Shown here piece by piece: positions 18,071 to 26,241 of a stretch of 64,000 nt of DNA. Made by a program: the position numbers and the translations under genes. Where the stretch lies: positions 62,001 through 126,000 of the forward strand of contig VXZQ01000006.1 of NCBI GenBank assembly GCA_009845425.1, in the 5' to 3' direction. The notes below the pieces were generated by a model that ran no database searches, was not told the DNA's origin, and saw only the letters and a program-made list of their open reading frames with translations. Position 1 is the first letter of the stretch. The number at the start of each line of letters is the position of its first letter. The stretch is from Holophagales bacterium (GTDB lineage Bacteria; Acidobacteriota; Thermoanaerobaculia; Multivoradales; Multivoraceae).

Positions 18071-19282
18071 TCAGCTGGTCGTGGAGTTCGCGACGGCCCT
18101 TTCGATCAGCGTCAGGAACTCGTCGGAGAGTTCGCTCGTTCTGGCGAGGATCTTCCCGCGCTCGTCGGCGAGTACGTAGGTCGGGAACCGGTCGATCTCG
18201 AGTTGCCATTCCAGGGCGCTCTGTTCGCCGACGTGCCAGTTCGCCCAGGGCACTGGCTCTTTGTCGAGAAGCTCGCTGACGACGTTCCAGGTGAAGAACT
18301 CGGTGACCGAGTCACGATCGACATCGACGCTGATCGCCAGCAGAGCGAAGTGATCGGCCGGCAAGCGGTTGACCAACTCGCGAAGATCGGGCAGCGCTGC
18401 CAGGCAGGGCGCGCACCAGGTGGCCCAGAAGTCGAGTAGCAGGACTCGGCCTTGGTAGTCGGCGAGGCTCTCCTCGCTACCGTCGAGCCGGGTGCCGGTC
18501 AGATCAGGCAGCGTGCCGCCCACGGTTGCGTGATGGATGCGGCGGACTAGGTCGGCCTCCGCGTGTGCAAACGTCCTCTTCGCTTCTGTGATGCGGAATC
18601 CAGGTACAAGGAACTCCTCCTGTTCCACTCCCGCCTTGAGGCCGCTGGCCAGACCGAGCGCGCGGCGGCGCCGGCCTTCGCGATCTTCCGGCGTTAGCTC
18701 AAGCACGTTGGCGGAACGCATCACTCCGGTTGCCAGGTAGTAGCGGGCAGCGGCCCGCAGCCTGGGGTCGTCGGTTTCAGACACCATCTCCTGGAGGAAC
18801 GAGTCGGTTGCGGGTGGGGTCGGCCCGTTCGACCCTGCGTACTGATTGAAACTGCCGATCTCGAACAGCACCCTCCGCCATGCTTCATGGTTGGGAGCGT
18901 GAGCGAAGAGGGCTTTCGCACCCGCGACCACTTGCTGGTCAATGCCCGGTAGGAGGGCGGTTGTGCGATCGAAGCTGGTCAGGTTGACGAGGAACGTAGC
19001 TGCCTCGATCGTCTTCTCATGGCGACCACCCTCTCCGAGGATCGCCCGTGCGGCGGCGGCGGAGCGGAAAATGTCTGTGGCCTCGGTCTGGTCGATGTAT
19101 GCCTGCACGATCTGCCAGTCCGCGTCGGTGTCCCGAGAGGCGGTGGTCCACGGGTCTTCGGTCCCTGGCGGCTCGGAGACAGTGGCGTGGTCGCACGACG
19201 CTGTCAGAAACAGGATCCCTAAGACAGCTAGAGCTGTCCGAACGCGGGTGGCTCCTGGTTCTTTCGAGACCGACCTGTTCAT
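18071..19282 (-). CDS. TlpA-like thioredoxin-fold lipoprotein with helical N-terminal domain
   Basis: 403 residues. The N-terminus looks like a lipoprotein signal (ILFLTASC, Cys30). About 220 mostly helical residues without a recognised domain follow. A C-terminal redoxin domain begins near residue 255 (LPDLTGTRLDGSEESLADYQG), with the active-site CxxC at C290-A-P-C293 in DFWATWCAPC and the cis-Pro strand IDRFPTYVL. It likely reduces or isomerises disulfides, or supports cytochrome maturation, outside the cytoplasm. ATG 19282 is chosen because it starts the signal sequence; the open frame continues far upstream but only as antisense of the CoA-transferase. TAGAGT lies 7 nt upstream. Confidence 0.85.
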   Translation of the reverse strand: MNRSVSKEPGATRVRTALAVLGILFLTASCDHATVSEPPGTEDPWTTASRDTDADWQIVQAYIDQTEATDIFRSAAAARAILGEGGRHEKTIEAATFLVNLTSFDRTTALLPGIDQQVVAGAKALFAHAPNHEAWRRVLFEIGSFNQYAGSNGPTPPATDSFLQEMVSETDDPRLRAAARYYLATGVMRSANVLELTPEDREGRRRRALGLASGLKAGVEQEEFLVPGFRITEAKRTFAHAEADLVRRIHHATVGGTLPDLTGTRLDGSEESLADYQGRVLLLDFWATWCAPCLAALPDLRELVNRLPADHFALLAISVDVDRDSVTEFFTWNVVSELLDKEPVPWANWHVGEQSALEWQLEIDRFPTYVLADERGKILARTSELSDEFLTLIERAVANSTTS

Positions 19283-19289
19283 CGATCGA

Positions 19290-19295
19290 ACTCTA
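19290..19295 (-). promoter_or_regulatory. -10-like hexamer before the TlpA-like gene
   Basis: TAGAGT ends 7 nt before ATG 19282, with no Shine-Dalgarno sequence. It sits in the 60-nt divergent gap with the second CoA-transferase. Confidence 0.4.
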
Positions 19296-19342
19296 GCGTC
19301 CGTCTTCCCAGCACCTCTGGTTTGAATCAGCGAGGGCCCGGG

Positions 19343-21871
19343 ATGTCGGTGGCCGCGGTCCAAGAGCGGGCCTCCGGCGGCTGCTACCGTGCCCGTTCCG
19401 TGGCCGATCCTCCCTGCTCCGACCTGCGCGTGATCGAGGTCGCCGGCTCGCCCGCCGGCGCGTATGCGGCGCGGCTGCTGGCGTTGTGCGGCGCCGACGT
19501 GCTGCGGATCGAGCCGCCTGGCGGCGATCCGTGGCGCGAAGTGGGGGAGCGCTGGCGGGACGTCGGGGCGGAGTACGCGTACCTCAACCTGGGCAAGCGG
19601 GCAGCGCGGTTGCGGCCGAGCACGGATGGGGGTCGGGCGCAGGTCCTGGAGCTGGTCGAGCGCTCGGGCGCGGACGTGATCATCGAGAGTGGCGCGCCGG
19701 GTCCGCTCGAACCTCTGATCGACGAGGCGGATGCGCCGCACGCCGTGTTGTTGCGGATCTCGCCGTTCGGCCTGGGGGCCGGTGGGCGCGATGTGTGGTC
19801 CGAGACGGGGCCGCCGCGGTCGAACGAGTTCACCGACGACGCCTGGTCTGGGCACACCTTCCTCAACGGCAGGGCGGATCGGGAGCCGATCGCGCGGCCC
19901 GGCCTCCACGCGCACTGCCAGGCGGGAGCACACGCGGCGATCGGCGGGCTGGCCGCGCTTCTGGCGCGGTCCCGGATCGGCCGCGGCCAGACGGTCGACG
20001 TATCCCACGTCGAGGGCCTCGCCGCGATGCACCAGTACACGACGGTCATGTGGACGCAGGCCCGACACGTGCTCCCCCGCGTCGGCAACACGCAGGGCGG
20101 CCCCTGGCACCCGATCGGCGTCTACCGGTGCAAGGACGGGTACGTGTTCCTGGCGATGCCGAGCTGGGAGATGGTCCGCCCCTTCCTTCTGGCCGCCGGT
20201 CTCGACGCGGTGGTGGAGGATGCGCGCTTCGTCCGGGACGTTGACCGCGCTCACCACCGGCTCGAGTTCGACCGCGCGATCGAGCCGTGGCTCCTGGCTC
20301 ACACGACGGCGGAGATCATCGAGCTGGGCGTGCGGGCACGGGTGCCGATCGGTCCGATCCACGACGCACTGGGAGTGCTCGAGGATCCGCACTTCCGGGC
20401 GCGGGAGTTCTTCGTGCCGATCGATGGCGCGGACGGGCCGCTCGTGCCCCGCGGACCGTTCGTGCTCGACGGGAAAGCGCTGGTGCTTTCGCTGGGCGAT
20501 GCGACTATCGGACCGGCGCCGCTGCTGGACGACGCGCCGGCGTGGTCGTCGCCGGCCGGCTCGGCAGGCGAGGGCGACGCCGCGCTCGACCGCGGCCCGC
20601 TCCAGGGCGTCCGCGTTCTCGACCTGACCCGGGTGTGGGCGGGGCCGTTGGCGACCCGAATTCTGGGCGACCTCGGGGCCGACGTGATCAAGGTCGAGGC
20701 GGCGTGGTCGCGCGGTCCGGCGACGCGGCCTGCCCGCGATGGGGCACTGAGCCACCTGTTCCCGGAGGACGATGTGGGCGAGCGGCCGTTCAACCGGAGT
20801 GCGGCGTTCAACAAGATGAACCGCAACAAGCGGTCGCTGACCCTTGAGCTGAACGATCCCGAGGCGAAGCGGCTGTTCGAGAGGATGGTCGAGCGGGCGG
20901 ACGTCGTCTGCGACAACTTCAGTCCCCGGGTCATGCCGAAGCTGGGGCTCGACGCGGATCGGTTGCGCGAGATCAATCCACGGGTGGTCGCGGTCGCGAT
21001 GCCGGGTTTCGGCCACTCGGGGCCCTACCGCGACCGGCTGGCGTACGGTCCGTTGATCGAGGCGTCGATGGGGCTGACATCCCACATCGGCTATCGCGGC
21101 GGTCCGCCGTGCCGATCCGGCGTCGCCTGGCCTGATCCGGTGACCGCGCTCCATACCGTGGTCGGAACGCTGGCCATGCTGTACCGGCGCTCCCGTTCGC
21201 CGGAAGGTGCCGGCGGGACCGTCGAGACGCCCATGGTCGAGGCGACGGCGACGACCTTCGGCGACAGCATCCTCACCGCGCAGCTTCGCGGATCGGCCGA
21301 GCCGCGGCGCGGCAACAGGCATCCGCGGCGGGCGCCCCAGGGTTGCTATCCGTGCGCTGGCGAGGATCGGTGGATCGCGATCAGCGTCGAGAGCGACCGG
21401 GAGTGGCGGGCGCTGTGCCGCATTGCCGGCTTGGCGCCGCGCTTCGCTTCGATGTCGCTCGAGCAGCGGCAGACGGAGGAGGACCGGATCGATGACCTGC
21501 TGGCGGACTGGACCCGTGAGCAGGAGCGAGGCTCGCTGGTTGAAAGCCTGCATCGAGTGGGCGTGACTGCGGCGCCGGTCGCCGACGGTCGCGACCTGGC
21601 CGAGAATCAGTTCCTCGAGGCTCGCCGCTTCTGGGCCGAGGTCGATCACCCGGAGGTCGGCCGTCGCCGCTACCCGGGCCTGCCTATCCGGCTGAGCGCC
21701 ACGCCCGCCACTTACCGTCGCGGCGCGCCCTGCCTGGGCGAGCACAATCGCGAAGTCCTGGTCGAGGTGCTGGGGTTCGAAGACATGCAAGTCGATGAGC
21801 TGGAACGGGCCGGTGTCCTGCGGGACACGCCGCCTGCGGGTGCTACGGGCCGTGGTGTGAAGAAGGACTGA
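19343..21871 (+). CDS. Second double-domain class III CoA-transferase (842 aa)
   Basis: Two fused CaiB/BaiF domains (about residues 25-400 and 418-835), the same architecture as the gene at 9378-11792 but clearly diverged from it. Domain 1 opens with LRVIEVAGSPAGAYAARLL and domain 2 with VRVLDLTRVWAGPLATRIL; both have LGADVIKVE-type strands, and domain 2 has MNRNKRSL. The catalytic Asp of formyl-CoA transferase is Glu in both halves (Glu224 in VDVSHVEG, Glu633 in VETPMVEA), and domain 1 lacks the N-x-x-K-R block in its usual form. It may therefore have one weak or structural half. ATG 19343 is preferred; an in-frame TTG at 19322 would add 7 residues. The VOC gene follows after 16 nt. Confidence 0.85.
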   Translation: MSVAAVQERASGGCYRARSVADPPCSDLRVIEVAGSPAGAYAARLLALCGADVLRIEPPGGDPWREVGERWRDVGAEYAYLNLGKRAARLRPSTDGGRAQVLELVERSGADVIIESGAPGPLEPLIDEADAPHAVLLRISPFGLGAGGRDVWSETGPPRSNEFTDDAWSGHTFLNGRADREPIARPGLHAHCQAGAHAAIGGLAALLARSRIGRGQTVDVSHVEGLAAMHQYTTVMWTQARHVLPRVGNTQGGPWHPIGVYRCKDGYVFLAMPSWEMVRPFLLAAGLDAVVEDARFVRDVDRAHHRLEFDRAIEPWLLAHTTAEIIELGVRARVPIGPIHDALGVLEDPHFRAREFFVPIDGADGPLVPRGPFVLDGKALVLSLGDATIGPAPLLDDAPAWSSPAGSAGEGDAALDRGPLQGVRVLDLTRVWAGPLATRILGDLGADVIKVEAAWSRGPATRPARDGALSHLFPEDDVGERPFNRSAAFNKMNRNKRSLTLELNDPEAKRLFERMVERADVVCDNFSPRVMPKLGLDADRLREINPRVVAVAMPGFGHSGPYRDRLAYGPLIEASMGLTSHIGYRGGPPCRSGVAWPDPVTALHTVVGTLAMLYRRSRSPEGAGGTVETPMVEATATTFGDSILTAQLRGSAEPRRGNRHPRRAPQGCYPCAGEDRWIAISVESDREWRALCRIAGLAPRFASMSLEQRQTEEDRIDDLLADWTREQERGSLVESLHRVGVTAAPVADGRDLAENQFLEARRFWAEVDHPEVGRRRYPGLPIRLSATPATYRRGAPCLGEHNREVLVEVLGFEDMQVDELERAGVLRDTPPAGATGRGVKKD

Positions 21872-21873
21872 CG

Positions 21874-21879
21874 TAGGGT
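21874..21879 (+). promoter_or_regulatory. -10-like hexamer before the VOC gene
   Basis: TAGGGT ends 8 nt before ATG 21888, and no Shine-Dalgarno sequence is seen. The VOC gene may thus have its own leaderless promoter despite following the CoA-transferase closely. Confidence 0.4.
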
Positions 21880-21887
21880 GGCACGGA

Positions 21888-22322
21888 ATGAGACTCGACT
21901 CTGTCCTCGAGGCCTGCCTCTACGTGGATGATCTGGACGCAGCCGAGACCTTCTACACGGAGATCCTCGGACTCACTCTCCACTCGAAGCTCGAAGGGAG
22001 GCACGTCTTCTTCCGCTGCGGCAGCCAGATGATCCTGCTCTTCAACCCGGAGGCGACTGCCGATCCGGACTTGACCCCGCGGGGTCTTGGGCTCCACGGA
22101 TCCCACGGCCCCGGTCATCTTGCCTTCGGTGTGTCGGAGGATGAGATCGACCTCTGGCGCTCTCGTCTCGAGAGCCATGGCGTACGGGTCGAACAGGAGA
22201 TCGACTGGGGCGGCAGCCGGGGACGATCCATCTACTTTCGCGACCCGGACGGAAACAGCCTGGAGTTCGCGACGTCCGCGTTGTGGGGGTTGAGCGAGCC
22301 GTCAGGCCCCGCAGGCTCCTAG
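21888..22322 (+). CDS. Glyoxalase/VOC family protein
   Basis: 144 residues forming one vicinal-oxygen-chelate unit of two beta-alpha-beta-beta-beta modules. VLEACLYVDDLDAAETFYTEILGL-type opening, GPGHLAFGV in the middle, and RSIYFRDPDGNSLEF near the end. The metal-ligand pattern (His in GHLAF, Glu in SLEF) is at least partly present, consistent with a glyoxalase I-, dioxygenase- or fosfomycin-thiol-transferase-like enzyme. Substrate unknown. It ends with a 4-nt convergent overlap with the minus-strand gene at 22319. Confidence 0.85.
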   Translation: MRLDSVLEACLYVDDLDAAETFYTEILGLTLHSKLEGRHVFFRCGSQMILLFNPEATADPDLTPRGLGLHGSHGPGHLAFGVSEDEIDLWRSRLESHGVRVEQEIDWGGSRGRSIYFRDPDGNSLEFATSALWGLSEPSGPAGS

Positions 22323-23380
22323 CCGCCCGTTTGCTCTGCCACTTCGCTCTCTTCAAGGCGCGCGCCGCGCAGCGTGTTCCCAAGGGAGTAGTTTCCCTCG
22401 TGGCAGGCGTACTCGTAGAGCTTGTCATCTGTCGCGGGCCAGGTGTACTCGACGGTGTAGGGCGCTTCCCAGTCGCTGTTCTCGACGGTGAATCGATAGA
22501 GCAAGGTCTGCGAATCCTCGAACGAAAACCGCTCGATGACGCGCTGATCGGCGGGGGGCGAGGGATCGCCATAGAGGGCGAACGTCACCCAGTTCTCTTC
22601 CTGGAAGTTCGTCGTCTCGATGACCAGCGCGTCGCCTTCCCACCAGGCCACGGAATCGCCGGCCCGCGAGCGGTACTCGGGCGGCGCGTGGCGGGCCGCC
22701 TCCCTGGACGGGCTGATCGGGACGATCCGCGCGTAGTGCATCCACTCGATCAGGATCATCAGGTGGGTGTCGGTCTGCACCACCGTCTTCAGGTTGTTGT
22801 AGAACTTGGGGTAGATCGGGATCGTCCCCTCGAGCGAGAAGATGCAGCGGTCGGCGATCGACAGCGACTCCGGGTCGTCGTAGGGGCCGACCTCGCGATC
22901 GCGCCACCATGCCCTGCCCTGGTTCTGGAGGAAGAACCCGTAAACGCCTTCGCGGCGGGCCTTGCCGCGCTCGGTCAGCGGCGGAAAGCGGCCGTTCGGC
23001 GGGTCGACGAGCAGGGACGTGCGGTACCTGCCGTCGACCTTGACCGCCGACGTGCCGCGGTCCATGAAGAAGTAGTTGTAGCCGCCGACGCTGGCGCCCG
23101 CGGGCGGGGCGTCGCGGTCCGGATCACTGGCCCGCGACGTGAGGTCGATCCTCGCTGCTTCCTGCGACCGGATCCGCTCCGCCTCGTCCTCGGTCAGGTG
23201 AAGGCGATCACCAAGTTCGGGGCTGCGCTCGATCGGTGTCAGGGTGCTGATGTCGTAGTTGCCGGAGAAATCGGGCTTTCCGCCGGACGTTCTGGGGATG
23301 CCGTCCGCCGCGGCGGCAGCGGCGATTCCGGTCGCGAGAGTGAAAGCGCAGGCGACCCGGATGCTTCTCGAGATGCTCAT
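22319..23380 (-). CDS. Secreted 'PDFSGNYD' family protein, copy 1
   Basis: 353 residues. Signal peptide about 1-25 (VACAFTLATGIAAAAAADG), then the family signature IPRTSGGKPDFSGNYD. Later blocks shared with its neighbour include GGYNYFFMDRGTSAVKVDG, NGRFPPLTERG, ESLSIADRC, QTDTHLMILIEWMHYARI, GDSVAWWEGDALVIETTNF, DQRVIERFSF and YEYACHEGNYSLGNTLRGAR. This corresponds to a widespread uncharacterised secreted family with a PDLSGIW-like signature that is often expanded in Acidobacteriota and soil or marine bacteria. No catalytic motif is known; the conserved acidic and aromatic residues and the CHEGNY box are the best candidates for a functional site. The ATG overlaps the stop of copy 2 by 4 nt. 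Confidence 0.8.
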   Translation of the reverse strand: MSISRSIRVACAFTLATGIAAAAAADGIPRTSGGKPDFSGNYDISTLTPIERSPELGDRLHLTEDEAERIRSQEAARIDLTSRASDPDRDAPPAGASVGGYNYFFMDRGTSAVKVDGRYRTSLLVDPPNGRFPPLTERGKARREGVYGFFLQNQGRAWWRDREVGPYDDPESLSIADRCIFSLEGTIPIYPKFYNNLKTVVQTDTHLMILIEWMHYARIVPISPSREAARHAPPEYRSRAGDSVAWWEGDALVIETTNFQEENWVTFALYGDPSPPADQRVIERFSFEDSQTLLYRFTVENSDWEAPYTVEYTWPATDDKLYEYACHEGNYSLGNTLRGARLEESEVAEQTGG

Positions 23381-24444
23381 CGGGCGCCGCCGCTTTGGGC
23401 CGCGACCTGCCGTTCCTCGAGACGTGCTCCTCGCAGGGTGTTGCCGGTCGCGTAGTTGCCCTCGTGGCAGGCGAATTCGTACAGCTTGTCGTCCGTCGCG
23501 GGCCAGGTGTACTCGCCACTGTACGGCGTCTCCCAGTCTCCGCTCTCGAGCGTGAACCGGTAGAGGATGGTTTCCGCGTCCTGGAAGGAAAAGCGCTCGA
23601 CGACATGCTGGTCGGCCGGCGGGGACGGCTCGCCGAACAATGTCGTCGCGATCCACTTCTCTTCCAGGAAGTTCGTCGTGTCGACGACCAGAGTGTCGCC
23701 CTCCCACCAGGCGACCGAGTCGCCGGCGCGGGAGCGAATCTCGGGCGGCAGGTGTCGAGCTTCCTCCCTCGAGGCGCTGATCGGGATGACCCGCGCGTAG
23801 TGCATCCACTCGATCAGCACCATCAAGTGTGTGTCGGTCTGCACGATCGTCTTGATGTTGTTGTAGTTCTTGGGGTAGATCGGGATCGTCGCCTCGAGCG
23901 AGAACAGGCAGCGGTCGGCGATCGACAGCGACTCCGGGCCGTCGTAGGGACCGACTACGCGGTCGCGCCACCACGCCGGCCCGGTGTTCCGCTTCGAGAA
24001 TCCGTAGAGTCCGTTTCGCCGCGCTTCTCCACGCTCGGTCAGGGGTGGAAAGCGGCCGTTCGGGGGGGCGACCAGGAGGGAGGTGCGGTACTTCCCGTCG
24101 ACCCTGACCGCCGACGTGCCCCGGTCCATGAAGAAGTAGTTGTAGCCGCCGACGCTACCGCCGACCGGAGGCGCTGTCCGATCAGGGTCGCTCGCCTGCG
24201 ACCTGGTTTCGATGTTGCGAGCCTCCCGCAGCCGGATCTCCTCGGCTTCGGATTCCGTCAGGGTCAGGCGTTCGCCCAACTCGGTACTCCGCTGCACCGG
24301 CGTCAGCGAGCTGATGTCGTAGTTGCCGGAGAAGTCGGGTTTCCCGTTTGGCGTCCTCGGGATGTCCTCGGCCGGCGCGGTTCCCGCGCCGGCGACTCCA
24401 ATCATGAGAACGAGGGCGATGCGGGTGCGACCGTTGTTCATCAT
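23377..24444 (-). CDS. Secreted 'PDFSGNYD' family protein, copy 2
   Basis: 355 residues, collinear and very similar to the gene directly downstream (22319-23380), so this is a recent tandem duplicate. Signal peptide about residues 1-25 (IALVLMIGVAGAGTAPAED), then IPRTPNGKPDFSGNYD, GGYNYFFMDRGTSAVRVDG, QTDTHLMVLIEWMHYARV, WWEGDTLVVDTTNF and FACHEGNYATGNTLRGAR. Two ATG codons in a row start the gene; GAGGAG stands 4 nt before the first, which fixes the start. It follows the DUF3604 gene by 8 nt and overlaps copy 1 by 4 nt, so all four genes of 22319-28107 look co-transcribed. Confidence 0.8.
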   Translation of the reverse strand: MMNNGRTRIALVLMIGVAGAGTAPAEDIPRTPNGKPDFSGNYDISSLTPVQRSTELGERLTLTESEAEEIRLREARNIETRSQASDPDRTAPPVGGSVGGYNYFFMDRGTSAVRVDGKYRTSLLVAPPNGRFPPLTERGEARRNGLYGFSKRNTGPAWWRDRVVGPYDGPESLSIADRCLFSLEATIPIYPKNYNNIKTIVQTDTHLMVLIEWMHYARVIPISASREEARHLPPEIRSRAGDSVAWWEGDTLVVDTTNFLEEKWIATTLFGEPSPPADQHVVERFSFQDAETILYRFTLESGDWETPYSGEYTWPATDDKLYEFACHEGNYATGNTLRGARLEERQVAAQSGGAR

Positions 24445-24452
24445 CGAACTCC

Positions 24453-26237
24453 TCACTGACGGTAGTTCGCCGAGTCTAGCGAGGGCACGTACCAGATCGG
24501 CGACGACCAGGCCCGTTCCTGGAGCGTCGCCGGCAGGTCCGGCCGTGGTTCGACGCCAGCCCGCAGGGCGTCCCAGGTCGACCAGCGGCAGGTCGGGTTC
24601 TCGAGAACGCGAACGTAGTAGAAGGCCCGCTGAGCCGGGTCGAAGCCGGGGTCCAGCCACAGTGCGCTGAGTTCCGCGGCGCCAGCGTGCTGCGGGAAGC
24701 TGCAGTCGGAGAGATCGACGGTGGCGCCGTTGTCGGGGCAGCGCGGCGGGCTGCCGGACGGAAAGCCGTCGGAGCAGGCGATGTCGGCGACCCGTTCGCG
24801 GGCCTCGCCGTCCTCGACCCAGCCCTTGACGACCTGCAGGCGCTGGAGCGGCGCGCCGTCCTTGTCGCGTACGGCCCAGACCAGGAAGCGCGGGCTCCGA
24901 CCGGCGGAGGCGAGCAGGTCGCCCCCCATCGGCACGCCGCCGTCGTAGGCCTTCTCGACCATCTCCTGGTCCGACGCCAGGTCGTCCGGGTAGTCGTAGC
25001 CGGCGAAGAAACGGACGCGAATCCGTGACCCCGTGGTGGCGAAGGTCTCCTTGCGCCGAAGGGAGTCGTAGATCGCGTCGCGGGTGTTCTGCTCGGCCCA
25101 GACCCCGGTGAGGCCGGAGGCGCTGTAGTAGCGGTTGTTGTTGCGGGCGTACCTCCGGTCGGGAGTGGCCGCGGGGTCGAGCGGTACCGAGCCGCGGCGC
25201 TCGGGCGTGCCGTCGCCGGTGCCGATCTTGCCGTGGAAGTTGGATTCCGCGGTGGTTCCACCCGCGTTGTGGGAATCGGTCGACCCGATCAGTCCGAAGC
25301 GGAACGGGTTGAAGCCGCGCGTCTCCTCGAGCACGAGGCCGTTCAGGTAGGCCTGGCGGACGTAGCTCCCGGGAGCCTGACTGGGCAGTGTGGTGCCGAC
25401 GCGGAAGGCGTAGATCTCGAAGTCCGCCCACTCGTCGTTCGGCGACAGCAGGGGGTGTGTGTCCGACGTGCCCTTGATCTGCGTGACCTCGACCAGTGGT
25501 TCGTTGCGGTTTCGCTGCTCCGCGTAGGCGGCGTCGAGAGCGCCGCCGTCGAACCGCTCGAGCCGGAACATCTGACCGTTGCTGCCGTTCGAGTTGTGCG
25601 GGATGGCGAGCGCCTCGAAGCCCTCGGCGCGGCGCGCGTCCAGCCAGCGCCAGAGATCCTCGGGATTGTGCGAATCGTTGGCGGTGAACGGCCTCGGCGG
25701 CGCGGTGTCGCCCCTGAAGATGACGTTGCGGTGGAGGTTGCCGCGATCGTCCGAGAAGGCCGTGTACTCGTAGCCGATGAAGGTGGTGAAGCTGCCCGGA
25801 TCGTTGTGGCGCCCGGCGGCGTCGACGATCTCCTGCCAGGCGCTGCGGCCGTCGCCGGTATCGGAGGGGCGCGGGGCCGTCGACGGATCGCCGCCCGGGC
25901 CGATGGCGGCGAAGAACGGATTGTCCGGATCGTCGATGGCCGGCGTGTCGGCCAGGAAGGCGCCGTGATCGGTCACCGCCAGGAAGTCGAGCGGGCCGGT
26001 CCGGAGCTGGAAGCGGAAGCCGTTCGTGTGCTGGATCGGTTCGCCGCGGGCGAACCGGTAGGCCCGCTCCGGATCCGTGCGGACGCCGAAGAGGTAGGCG
26101 TCGTAGGAGTATCCCGTGTGGACGTGGAGGTCGCCGAAGTAGGCGTTCCTCCGGGGGTTCGGCGGGTCGGTGTTCTCTGCGGCGGCCAGCAGACCCGGGA
26201 CCAGGGCCGTGCAGCAGACCAGCGCTGTCTTCGGCAA
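24453..26237 (-). CDS. DUF3604 secreted protein, copy 1 (594 aa)
   Basis: Signal peptide about residues 1-20 (TALVCCTALVPGLLAAAE), then a full DUF3604 domain. The start AYFGDLHVHTGYSYDAYLFG contains an HxH pair; later DFLAVTDHGAFL, YEYTAFSDDRGNLHRNVIF, IPHNSNGSNGQMF, DSHNAGG and RVRFFAGYDYP follow. The HxH and TDHG boxes are like the metal ligands of PHP/amidohydrolase phosphoesterases, so a metal-dependent extracytoplasmic hydrolase is plausible but unproven. Two CxxxxxxxxC-type segments near the C-terminus (ACSDGFPSGSPPRC) suggest a disulfide. The gene is the direct neighbour of a DUF3604 paralog with only 4 nt between them. Confidence 0.85.
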   Translation of the reverse strand: MPKTALVCCTALVPGLLAAAENTDPPNPRRNAYFGDLHVHTGYSYDAYLFGVRTDPERAYRFARGEPIQHTNGFRFQLRTGPLDFLAVTDHGAFLADTPAIDDPDNPFFAAIGPGGDPSTAPRPSDTGDGRSAWQEIVDAAGRHNDPGSFTTFIGYEYTAFSDDRGNLHRNVIFRGDTAPPRPFTANDSHNPEDLWRWLDARRAEGFEALAIPHNSNGSNGQMFRLERFDGGALDAAYAEQRNRNEPLVEVTQIKGTSDTHPLLSPNDEWADFEIYAFRVGTTLPSQAPGSYVRQAYLNGLVLEETRGFNPFRFGLIGSTDSHNAGGTTAESNFHGKIGTGDGTPERRGSVPLDPAATPDRRYARNNNRYYSASGLTGVWAEQNTRDAIYDSLRRKETFATTGSRIRVRFFAGYDYPDDLASDQEMVEKAYDGGVPMGGDLLASAGRSPRFLVWAVRDKDGAPLQRLQVVKGWVEDGEARERVADIACSDGFPSGSPPRCPDNGATVDLSDCSFPQHAGAAELSALWLDPGFDPAQRAFYYVRVLENPTCRWSTWDALRAGVEPRPDLPATLQERAWSSPIWYVPSLDSANYRQ

Positions 26238-26241
26238 ACCC

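Noticed and set aside
19322..19342. TTG start for the second CoA-transferase
   Set aside because: ATG 19343 is in the same frame and no signal favours the TTG; the extra seven residues are not conserved.
19283..21790. Minus-strand frame continuing upstream of the TlpA-like gene (total 1239 codons)
   Set aside because: It is antisense to the double CoA-transferase, His/Arg/Pro-rich and without domains. Only the part from ATG 19282 has a signal peptide and redoxin domain.
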